Of a stretch of 5,510 nt of DNA, positions 1 through 5,510 are shown piece after piece (position 1 is the stretch's first letter; each line of letters opens with the position of its first letter). The notes under the pieces are model-generated. The model searched no databases, had not been told where the DNA came from, and worked only from the letters and a program-made list of their open reading frames with translations. The translations under genes and the position numbers were made by a program. Source of the DNA: Flavobacteriaceae bacterium (GTDB lineage Bacteria; Bacteroidota; Bacteroidia; Flavobacteriales; Flavobacteriaceae). The DNA lies in the NCBI GenBank assembly GCA_003511845.1, contig DOIV01000206.1:548-6057 (forward strand), read 5' to 3'.

Positions 1-79
1 TACTCTTTTGCAATTTTGGCTTTTGAGCGTTGGCTGTAGCGATTGCAAATGTGTATGGCTTATGCGTTGGCTTTTCATT
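1..79. other. Region downstream of hsdR; no identifiable gene
   Basis: On the minus strand an ATG (78-76) follows the hsdR stop by one base and stays open to the window edge (26 codons, MKSQRISHTHLQSLQP...). The hsdR frame itself is also open beyond its TAG to the edge. Neither translation resembles a protein family I know. GCGTTGGCT occurs twice in direct orientation (27-35 and 64-72), which could reflect a dispersed intergenic repeat. No terminator hairpin with a T-tract is visible for the hsd operon. Confidence 0.3.
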
Positions 80-2992
80 CTATGCTGTTTTATATAAATA
101 TTGCTGAAACTCTATAAACAAATCTCTAATTTCAAGTGCATTGCCACCTAATTTTTCAATTCCATCTTCTTGCGATTGAAATTTTGTTGCAAGTAAGACA
201 GGAAGTTTCGATTGGTCTAATTCGCCTACTCCTGTTTCTACATATTTACTCAATACAAACTCTATAAATTCCTTTTGTCTTTCGTTTAATAATGCAAAAA
301 TGGTGGCTTTTGCTACGGCAACTCGTTCTTTTCGTGTGATTGGTTTTACTTCACTATTAAACACATATTCCAATACATCAAAAATATCACTCTTCTCTGC
401 GTCAACTAATTTTTTAAGTGTGTTAAATTCTTCTGAACCAAAACCAACTTCTTCTAATTTTTCAAGTAGTGTTCTTCTTGTTATTGGGTTAGACCACAAC
501 TCTCTCAATTCCGCTTCATCTTTAAAGAAATTTGGCATTTCTCCCAGTAAATTATCCATAAATTCTTGAACCGTTATTGGTTTACCATCTGCACTCCAAA
601 AGGAAGTTGAAATCATTTTCTGAATTTCTAATTCCTTTCCGTTTCGTAATTTTATCTTTACCTTCTTTTTGCAAATACAAGGCAATTGTCCGCAAGTTTC
701 ACATTCGGTTGGTGGTTCTACTTCACAAACACAAGGACTTTCTCCACAAACTTTACATGTTGCAGGTTCTTTTACGCAAACACAAGGACTTTGATGGCAT
801 TTCTCACAAATTTCAGGTGCTACTGGCTCAACTGGTTCGCCATCCCATTCTGGGTCTGAAAAACGTTGGTAGGCATCTACAAAATCATAAATAGTAAAAA
901 ACTCTTTGCCGTCAAACATTCGTGTTCCTCTACCTACAATTTGTTTAAATTCTATAATCTGATTTACAGGACGCATCAACACTATATTTCTGATGTTACG
1001 TGCATCTACTCCTGTAGATAATTTTTGTGAAGTGGTAAGTATGGTTGGTATTAGTTTTTCATTGTCTTGAAACTGTTCTAAAAAAGTTTCGCCTATTTTA
1101 CCATCATTGGCAGTAACACGTACGCAATAGTTGCTGTCTTTTCCCACTTCGACTCCGCTCTGTGCAAGTTTTGGTTTGTACTGATTTACCATATCACGTA
1201 CCATTGCTGCGTGTGCCTGTGTAGCACAAAATATAATGGTTTTATCATCAATATTGGCATCATTCATAAAGGTTTGTACACGATAACGCTCTCTTGCTGG
1301 AATGACTATTTTTCGGTTAAAATCTTTTTCTTCATATAGTTTTCCTTCTTCAATTGTTCCATCTACAACTGTATCATCATTGGTATAAATGTAATCGTCT
1401 AACGTAGTTTTAATTCTTTTGACTTTAAAAGGCGTTAAAAAACCATCATTAATTCCTTCTTTTAAAGAATAAATATAAACTGGGTCGCCAAAATAAGCGT
1501 AGGTATCTACATTGTCTTTTCGTTTTGGTGTGGCTGTTAAACCTAACTGAACAGCAGGCGAGAAGTACTCTAAAATTCCTCTCCAATTGCCTTCATCATT
1601 TGCACCACCTCTGTGACATTCGTCAATGATGATAAAATCAAAATAATCTTTTGGATACTCGCCAAAACGGTATTCGACAGGCTCATCCACCTTTTTATCT
1701 TTGACTGGCTCAGTAATTTTTAGAAAATTATCAGTCCTATTTTTTGATAATTCTTTTAATAATTCAATATCATTATTGATTAACGCAATCTTTTTTACTC
1801 TACTCCATTTTTGAATTTGTTTTTCTCTTTTAAATGCTTCATCAATTCTTGAAAACTCTTCATAGTATACTAATTTTACTGGGAGATGTATTCTTGTGTG
1901 TTTTGCTCCATCACCATCTTTATGTTGAATAATTCTTCTGTTTAGATCTTTAGTGCTTCCTGTATAAAAACTGTTGTCAGAACATTGTAGAATATACATA
2001 TATCCATAAGCCTTTCTTATTTCTTTTATCTCATTAAATTCAATTCTGTATTCACTTTCAGGTTCTACTGCAATATTTAAATCCATTTCTGTGAATGAGC
2101 CTGTTTCTGTGAATGAGCCTGTCGAATTCGTCATAAATGATTGAAAAATAGTAAAAAAGATACTTCCGTTTGTGGGTACTTTTCCTGTTTTACGTATTTC
2201 TTTTGGTGAAATTCTGATTAAAGCATCTTCTGGAAATGCTGAAAATGAATTGAATGCTTGGTTGGCTAATATATTTCTATCTGCCAAAAACAATATTCTT
2301 GGTCTGCGTTTTTTATACTCGCTTGTTTTTGCGGATAAATTCCATCTGGTATGAAACAATTTCCAAGCAATTTGAAACGCAATAGCAGTTTTTCCTGTTC
2401 CTGTGGCTAAGGTTAGTAAAATTCTGTCTTTGCCTTGTGCTACGGCTTCTAAGGTGTTGCGTACCGCAATTTCTTGATAATATCTTGGTTGCCAAGTTCC
2501 TGATTTGGTTTCAAAGGGAATGCTCGAAAACTTATCTCGCCACAGTTCGACAAGCTCACTGGGCGTTCCGTTTTGAACCTGCCCTGAGCCTGTCGAAGGG
2601 TAGGTTTTGTTCCATAATTCTTGTGGCGATAAAAATTGGTTGACCAAACCTTCTGCACCTGTTTTCATACAGATTTGGTAAATTTCTTTTCCGTTTGCAG
2701 AATAGGTGGTTTCTAAATTTAATTTATCTGCATATAGTTTGGCTTGTGCTACACCTTCACCAACTTCTAATTCATTACTTTTTGCTTCAACAATAGCCAA
2801 CTTAATACCTTTGTAAACTAATATATAATCTGCAATTAATGGTTTGGCTCTTTTGCCACCAACTTGTATTCTGCCATCTGTTATCTTACATACATTGCGT
2901 TCTCTCAATATTTTAGAGCCCTCAACAATTCCCCAACCTGCTTGGGTTAATTGTGGGTCTATAAGTTCTGCTCTTGTTTCGGCTTCATTCAT
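80..2992 (-). CDS. hsdR: Type I restriction enzyme R subunit, EcoEI-type, with in-frame GIY-YIG insertion
   Basis: HsdR is the ATP-driven DNA translocase and endonuclease of the HsdRMS complex, cutting unmethylated DNA away from the recognition site. The order is: N-terminal PD-(D/E)xK nuclease (D55, E69-A-K71, with Q83-A-K downstream); Walker A ATGTGKT (196-202); LFLADR (235-240); DECH box (457-460); TAT motif (486-488); KLSTGVDA (657-664); QIVGRGTR (684-691); and an EcoEI_R_C-type end (about 790-970). All helicase and nuclease motifs are intact. EcoEI-type subunits are normally near 800 residues. This one has 970 because of a GIY-YIG domain at about 290-440 between the Ib region and DECH, a hairpin-encoded insert at 132-150, and a triple Cys-rich repeat (729-774). 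The ATG is 4 bp after the previous stop, followed at once by the family's usual NEAETRAELIDPQL start. No frameshift is seen, but whether the enzyme tolerates the domain insertion is unknown. Confidence 0.95.
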   Translation of the reverse strand: MNEAETRAELIDPQLTQAGWGIVEGSKILRERNVCKITDGRIQVGGKRAKPLIADYILVYKGIKLAIVEAKSNELEVGEGVAQAKLYADKLNLETTYSANGKEIYQICMKTGAEGLVNQFLSPQELWNKTYPSTGSGQVQNGTPSELVELWRDKFSSIPFETKSGTWQPRYYQEIAVRNTLEAVAQGKDRILLTLATGTGKTAIAFQIAWKLFHTRWNLSAKTSEYKKRRPRILFLADRNILANQAFNSFSAFPEDALIRISPKEIRKTGKVPTNGSIFFTIFQSFMTNSTGSFTETGSFTEMDLNIAVEPESEYRIEFNEIKEIRKAYGYMYILQCSDNSFYTGSTKDLNRRIIQHKDGDGAKHTRIHLPVKLVYYEEFSRIDEAFKREKQIQKWSRVKKIALINNDIELLKELSKNRTDNFLKITEPVKDKKVDEPVEYRFGEYPKDYFDFIIIDECHRGGANDEGNWRGILEYFSPAVQLGLTATPKRKDNVDTYAYFGDPVYIYSLKEGINDGFLTPFKVKRIKTTLDDYIYTNDDTVVDGTIEEGKLYEEKDFNRKIVIPARERYRVQTFMNDANIDDKTIIFCATQAHAAMVRDMVNQYKPKLAQSGVEVGKDSNYCVRVTANDGKIGETFLEQFQDNEKLIPTILTTSQKLSTGVDARNIRNIVLMRPVNQIIEFKQIVGRGTRMFDGKEFFTIYDFVDAYQRFSDPEWDGEPVEPVAPEICEKCHQSPCVCVKEPATCKVCGESPCVCEVEPPTECETCGQLPCICKKKVKIKLRNGKELEIQKMISTSFWSADGKPITVQEFMDNLLGEMPNFFKDEAELRELWSNPITRRTLLEKLEEVGFGSEEFNTLKKLVDAEKSDIFDVLEYVFNSEVKPITRKERVAVAKATIFALLNERQKEFIEFVLSKYVETGVGELDQSKLPVLLATKFQSQEDGIEKLGGNALEIRDLFIEFQQYLYKTA
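671..808 (-). repeat. Three tandem Cys-rich knuckles (CxxCxxxxCxC) in HsdR
   Basis: HsdR residues 729-739 (CEKCHQSPCVC), 746-756 (CKVCGESPCVC) and 764-774 (CETCGQLPCIC) are three copies of one 11-residue motif spaced 17-18 residues apart, twelve cysteines in all, separated by Glu/Pro-rich linkers. The pattern suggests metal (zinc) binding. They lie between the last helicase motif and the EcoEI_R_C region. Related HsdR proteins usually carry a single such motif here (recollection), so this looks like an internal expansion. Confidence 0.85.
1148..1160. repeat. Possible third, single-arm copy of the hsdR repeat family
   Basis: TTCGACTCCGCTC shares TTCGAC and GCTC with the ends of the two insertions at 1673-2126 and 2546-2597. 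It lies in a variable loop of HsdR (residues 611-616, QSGVEV), and the GTC-GAA codons are in the same phase as in the other two copies. There is no matching second arm nearby, so this may be a decayed remnant or chance. Confidence 0.35.
1673..2126 (-). mobile_element. GIY-YIG nuclease cassette bounded by inverted repeats, inserted in frame in hsdR
   Basis: This segment encodes HsdR residues about 290-440, which have no counterpart in ordinary HsdR proteins. Residues 329-418 form a full GIY-YIG domain of the short UvrC/URI (YhbQ-like) type: YMYIL (331-335, Y333 as the GIY tyrosine), YTG (343-345), R352/R353, H357 and the catalytic glutamate E390 in the FKREKQIQKW stretch. The ends are a perfect 13-bp inverted repeat, TTCGACAGGCTCA at 1673-1685 and TGAGCCTGTCGAA at 2114-2126, matching over 17 of 18 bases when extended inward. 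Just inside the repeat lies an ATG (2086-2084) that could have started a free-standing nuclease, but no stop codon occurs before hsdR ends, so the domain can only be made joined to HsdR sequence. No clear target-site duplication is visible. Calling it a mobile element is inference from the repeat ends and the insertion into a conserved gene. Confidence 0.72.
2086..2121. repeat. Two tandem 18-bp units at one end of the GIY-YIG cassette
   Basis: TTTCTGTGAATGAGCCTG occurs twice in a row, identical, at 2086-2103 and 2104-2121. On the coding strand it gives the hexapeptide TGSFTE twice (HsdR residues 291-302). Each unit includes the core of the cassette's terminal inverted repeat (TGAGCCTG), and the outer copy runs on into the complete 13-bp terminus. 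The exactness suggests a recent slippage or duplication of the element end. Confidence 0.9.
2546..2597. repeat. REP/MITE-like palindrome inserted in frame in hsdR
   Basis: A near-perfect hairpin of 52 bp. The left arm TTCGACAAGCTCA (2546-2558) pairs with TGAGCCTGTCGAA (2585-2597) with one mismatch. GGGC (2561-2564) pairs with GCCC (2581-2584), and GTTC (2565-2568) with GAAC (2575-2578), closing a 6-nt loop. Two-base CT bulges sit at 2559-2560 and 2579-2580. It is 29/52 G+C, well above its AT-rich surroundings. It encodes residues about 132-150 of HsdR (STGSGQ...SELVE), in the variable linker between the nuclease and helicase domains. The outer ends are those of the GIY-YIG cassette 420 bp away, in the same codon phase, so it is probably a short non-coding relative of that element. 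Repeats of this kind are dispersed in many Bacteroidota genomes (recollection). Confidence 0.8.
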
Positions 2993-2996
2993 ACTA

Positions 2997-4616
2997 TTAT
3001 TCTTTTTTGCCTGTAAAAGTTACTTGCGGTTTGGAATGGTATTGACTTTCTTTAAAAAACCGCAATAAAAAATCTAAATCTTTTAATAAGAATATCCCTT
3101 CATCTTCTTTAAAATAAGGTAATTTATTTTTAAAATTATCTACACAGTACATTGCCAATTCAGTTGATAATTCATCTACCATAAAAAGTCTTAATATATG
3201 TTCTTTGCTTTTAGTTTTATCAAAATAATTATTCTCTTTTGTAGGAAATGCACTATTTATTTCAAAAGCAATTTCTACACCACTTTTAGGGTTAAAAAAC
3301 ACTAAGGCTGATTCAAAATCTTCATTAAAATCTATATTTTTATTAGCGTCATTTCCACCAAAAAAACCGTCTTTTTTGCCTCTATCTAATGCCTTTTGAA
3401 TTTCTTTTTTAGAAAGGTTTAAAGAATTGTTAAAAAAGGTAACATATTTATTTGCAAAATCATTTACTTTATTGGCTGGTAAAAAGGCAATTTGTTTACC
3501 ATTATTAAAATCTAAAAATGCTTGGTATTGTAATTGTAAAGTTTTAATAACCTCATCATCTTTATGATCTAAAAAATTAACTACTCTTCTGCTTTCTATG
3601 GAGTTTTTTTCGTCTAAAATTAAATCGGCATTAAAATCTTGTGTAAAGAAAATTCCTGAAAACCACCATTCTTCTTTCCATAAAACTATCCCGAAATAGA
3701 TAATTGTATCTATTTCGGTTAAAGAATGCCCATTATCAAAAGATTTTTTGGTTAAATTAAACTTTTTCCCTGATGCTATATGCTCAATAAACACATTCTG
3801 ATCATCTTGTCCTTTATATAAAAAATAACCTCTTATTTTTGGCGAAATATTTAAATAATCATTGTGCAAAGGATGTTTTTTACCTAGTATTTCTGCTACC
3901 CATTCTTGCCCAGACAAACTCAATAGTTTTGTTTTTGATGAAAATAATAACGCATCACGATTATCTCTTAAATAACTCAATAAATTTTTATCATTTTTAG
4001 ATCTTTCTATTATTTCTGTTTCAATTTCTAAAAGTGTTTGTTGCGTGTCTGTATGAAAAAAATAGGTTCTAAACAAAACGGCATCTATCATTTCTCTACC
4101 TTTATAAAAATCGGTTTCATTATCAGGCAATGTATAGTATTTTTGTAATACTTTGTTTTCTGGTGCATATTCGTATTCATCTTCTAAAATAAGCATTATA
4201 TCATTTGCCATTTTATAAAACACTTCTTTATTAGGGTTTACAAATTGCCTGTTTTGAATGGTATTTAAAAAGTACCATATTAAAAATTGAATGTCTTGAA
4301 TATTAATTTCATCTTCATAATAGTCAGAAGTATTATAAAATGGTAATTTTTTACCGTATAATTCTTGGTGTTTTTTAGTAAATGCTAAAAAAATATTGGT
4401 TTCTGAAATTATATCTTCAAAATAAGAAACCAAAAAGCAAGACATCAGATCAATACCTTTTTCATCTAAATAATATGCCAAAACCTCTCCATATTCTAAA
4501 AAAAGTACTTTTTTTACTTCATTACAAATTTTTAAGTAATAATTATCTGTAATACAGTGACTTTCATAAGGCTTTAAGGCTGTCCAGTCTTTTATATATA
4601 TTCTTTTTGCTTTCAT
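2997..4616 (-). CDS. DUF3843-like protein of unknown function
   Basis: A 539-residue, apparently soluble and acidic protein. The opening IYIKDWTALKPY (6-17) and the block at about 61-160 (YFEDIISETNIFLAFTKKHQ, LYGKKLPFYNTSDYY, DIQFLIWYFLN, EYAPEN) match my recollection of DUF3843, a family found mainly in Bacteroidota and without an assigned function. A second segment, about 258-450, contains GYFLYKGQ, IIYFGIVLWKEEWWFSGIFF and FFNPKSGVEIAFEIN and may be a separate domain. I see no catalytic motif, Walker box, signal peptide or membrane helix. It starts on the base after the BRO stop codon and ends 4 bp before hsdR, so it is probably translationally coupled to both. That position suggests an accessory or regulatory role in the restriction system, but nothing in the sequence shows one. 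A perfect 12-bp hairpin lies inside codons 300-309. Confidence 0.8.
   Translation of the reverse strand: MKAKRIYIKDWTALKPYESHCITDNYYLKICNEVKKVLFLEYGEVLAYYLDEKGIDLMSCFLVSYFEDIISETNIFLAFTKKHQELYGKKLPFYNTSDYYEDEINIQDIQFLIWYFLNTIQNRQFVNPNKEVFYKMANDIMLILEDEYEYAPENKVLQKYYTLPDNETDFYKGREMIDAVLFRTYFFHTDTQQTLLEIETEIIERSKNDKNLLSYLRDNRDALLFSSKTKLLSLSGQEWVAEILGKKHPLHNDYLNISPKIRGYFLYKGQDDQNVFIEHIASGKKFNLTKKSFDNGHSLTEIDTIIYFGIVLWKEEWWFSGIFFTQDFNADLILDEKNSIESRRVVNFLDHKDDEVIKTLQLQYQAFLDFNNGKQIAFLPANKVNDFANKYVTFFNNSLNLSKKEIQKALDRGKKDGFFGGNDANKNIDFNEDFESALVFFNPKSGVEIAFEINSAFPTKENNYFDKTKSKEHILRLFMVDELSTELAMYCVDNFKNKLPYFKEDEGIFLLKDLDFLLRFFKESQYHSKPQVTFTGKKE
3691..3718. other. Perfect 12-bp inverted repeat inside the DUF3843-like gene
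   Basis: CCGAAATAGATA (3691-3702) and TATCTATTTCGG (3707-3718) are exact reverse complements around a 4-nt loop (ATTG). The hairpin covers codons 300-309 (TEIDTIIYFG) of the DUF3843-like protein. It lacks a following T-tract in the direction of transcription, so it is not a standard intrinsic terminator. It could be an RNA structure affecting translation or stability of the operon message, or chance. Confidence 0.6.
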
Positions 4617-5456
4617 TTATTTGTCTAATTTTAACTGATTATCAGTATCTAAAAAGTTTTTATTCGATATTACATTTCTTTCCAATTCTTTTTCGGTTTC
4701 TTTTAATGCGTTTCCTGCTACTTTGCCACCTCTTTGGGCTACTTTTTTGTTTTTGGTAAATGTATCTGGTTTCTCTTTTTTTGAAATTTCGGTAGTTACT
4801 CGCTCTCCCAACATTGTAAAAATTAATTCCAAATCATCCATATTGTCACGTAGATTGACTTTTGATTTTGTAGGCAAGTTTTTAAATGCTTTATACTCGC
4901 TTGGTGTCATACCAAAAGTTGCTTTTGATATTTCGGCTGTTAAAATGGCGTAATCTTTATGTTCTTTTATACCTCTTTCTTTCCATTCGTCTGTAAGGTT
5001 TTGGCGTATAGCAATACCTCTTAGTCGTTTATCTATCCAATCTTTTGGGTAGCCTTTTTGCTCATAGAGTGTTTTCATACGTTCTTGAGCCAATTCAGGG
5101 TTTTCTATTTCGTCTAAACGCTCTTTTCCTACTTTTGCCAACCATAGTTTAAATGGTTCTGCTTTTTTGGATGGAATAGATTGTATTAAACGAAAAATAT
5201 CTTTGGTGTTTCCTGCAAGAATTTTCCTTTTTTTACCTGATGAAGTTTGCATTGCTACCTGGGGACAATTTGTCCCTATGTAGGATTTCAGTTCTTCATC
5301 TCGCTTTCTTATTTTTTTTAGATAATCAGTTGGGTTTTTACTTTCTGACAATACCTCAACAATATCTACCAATGAATAAAACCATTCGTTATTGTACCAA
5401 GTTCTACGAACTTCACTTCCTTGAAATACTATGAGTTTGTTTTCCTTGTCTTTCAT
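4617..5456 (-). CDS. BRO-N domain protein, DinD-like (phage antirepressor family)
   Basis: A 279-residue protein. Residues about 6-112 look like a Bro-N domain: the EWFYSLVDIVEVL segment (24-36), NPTDYLKKIR (41-50) and QSIPSKKAEPFKLWLAKVG (92-110) are typical of the family. The C-terminal half (about 150-255), with the ILTAEISKATFGMTPSEYK and FTMLGERVTTEISKKEKP stretches, resembles the conserved C-terminal part of DinD-like proteins. Bro-N domains bind DNA in viral BRO proteins and phage antirepressors, and E. coli DinD is SOS-induced and acts on RecA. Whether this copy does either is unknown. The ATG is 3 bp after the hsdS stop, and its TAA directly abuts the next ATG, so it is translated as part of the hsd operon. 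BRO/DinD-like genes recur in type I restriction loci of Bacteroidota (recollection, not checked). No membrane segment or signal peptide is visible. It appears intact. Confidence 0.86.
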   Translation of the reverse strand: MKDKENKLIVFQGSEVRRTWYNNEWFYSLVDIVEVLSESKNPTDYLKKIRKRDEELKSYIGTNCPQVAMQTSSGKKRKILAGNTKDIFRLIQSIPSKKAEPFKLWLAKVGKERLDEIENPELAQERMKTLYEQKGYPKDWIDKRLRGIAIRQNLTDEWKERGIKEHKDYAILTAEISKATFGMTPSEYKAFKNLPTKSKVNLRDNMDDLELIFTMLGERVTTEISKKEKPDTFTKNKKVAQRGGKVAGNALKETEKELERNVISNKNFLDTDNQLKLDK

Positions 5457-5459
5457 AAT

Positions 5460-5510
5460 TTAATTGGTTAATGCTCCACTAAATGCCTTTTGCAATATAC
5501 TCTTTTTTAA
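5460..5510 (-). CDS. hsdS: HsdS specificity subunit, C-terminal end only (partial)
   Basis: The frame entering the window at 5510 reads LKKSILQKAFSGALTN and stops at TAA (5462-5460). A tail of the form LKxSILQKAFxGxL is the usual C-terminus of type I restriction specificity subunits, where it ends the second conserved coiled-coil region that spaces the two target-recognition domains. HsdS recognises the bipartite DNA target and holds the HsdM and HsdR subunits together. Only 16 residues are visible, so the call rests on this short motif plus the location 3 bp upstream of a BRO gene and in the same operon as hsdR. The rest of the gene lies outside the window. Confidence 0.75.
   Translation of the reverse strand, partial: LKKSILQKAFSGALTN

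Noticed and set aside
300..894. Plus-strand open frames at 300-569 and 577-894
   Set aside because: They lie wholly opposite the conserved C-terminal part of hsdR, are low-complexity Ser/Leu/Lys-rich and resemble no family, so they are shadows of the minus-strand gene.
1726..1752. AATTATCA / TGATAATT inverted repeat near the end of the GIY-YIG domain as a relic terminator
   Set aside because: An 8-bp AT-only-type stem with an 11-nt loop is expected by chance in such AT-rich sequence.
1673..2126. Intein or group I intron carrying a homing endonuclease in hsdR
   Set aside because: No intein splice motifs (Cys/Ser start with an HN end before Cys/Ser/Thr) occur at the boundaries. The segment is short and fully in frame with inverted-repeat ends rather than intron core structure.
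80..2992. hsdR as a pseudogene because of its insertions
   Set aside because: The frame is unbroken through 970 codons and every catalytic motif is present. Activity may be altered, but the sequence does not show inactivation.
5262..5276. Palindrome GGGACAATTTGTCCC in the BRO gene as an operator
   Set aside because: It is a perfect 7-bp inverted repeat around one base, but it lies about 180 bp inside the gene and encodes the conserved-looking GTNCPQ residues, so codon constraint or chance explains it as well as a regulatory site.
4723..5434. Plus-strand open frames opposite the BRO gene (4723-4953, 5240-5434)
   Set aside because: They are antisense to a well-conserved protein and show no family features.

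Overview
The window is a low-GC, tightly packed stretch of a type I restriction-modification (hsd) operon, transcribed entirely on the minus strand. AT-rich codon use, weak or absent Shine-Dalgarno sequences, a DUF3843-type protein and the style of the BRO protein suggest a Bacteroidota bacterium, probably a member of Flavobacteriia. This assignment is inference.

Layout in transcription order, from high to low coordinates: the last 16 codons of an hsdS-like specificity subunit (5510-5460); a BRO-N/DinD-like protein (5456-4617); a DUF3843-like protein of unknown function (4616-2997); and a complete hsdR of EcoEI type (2992-80). The junctions are 3 bp, 0 bp and 4 bp, so this is almost certainly one transcript whose promoter, hsdM and most of hsdS lie beyond position 5510. 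HsdR is the DNA translocase and nuclease subunit, and HsdS gives target specificity. The two genes between them are accessory genes whose role in the system is not known.

The most interesting part is hsdR itself. At 970 codons it is about 170 longer than expected for its family, and the excess is explained by two in-frame insertions. One, at 1673-2126, encodes a complete GIY-YIG nuclease domain placed between the Walker A/Ia/Ib part and the DECH box of the helicase. It is bounded by perfect 13-bp inverted repeats (TTCGACAGGCTCA / TGAGCCTGTCGAA). The other, at 2546-2597, is a 52-bp GC-rich hairpin with nearly the same ends, lying between the nuclease and helicase domains. Both sit in the same codon phase. 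The picture fits a REP/MITE-like palindrome family and a GIY-YIG nuclease cassette sharing the same termini, the nuclease perhaps mobilising both. A third short match to the family is at 1148-1160. hsdR also carries three tandem Cys-rich knuckles.

Positions 1-79, after the hsdR stop, hold no gene I can identify. There is an ATG four bases after the stop, and a 9-bp direct repeat.
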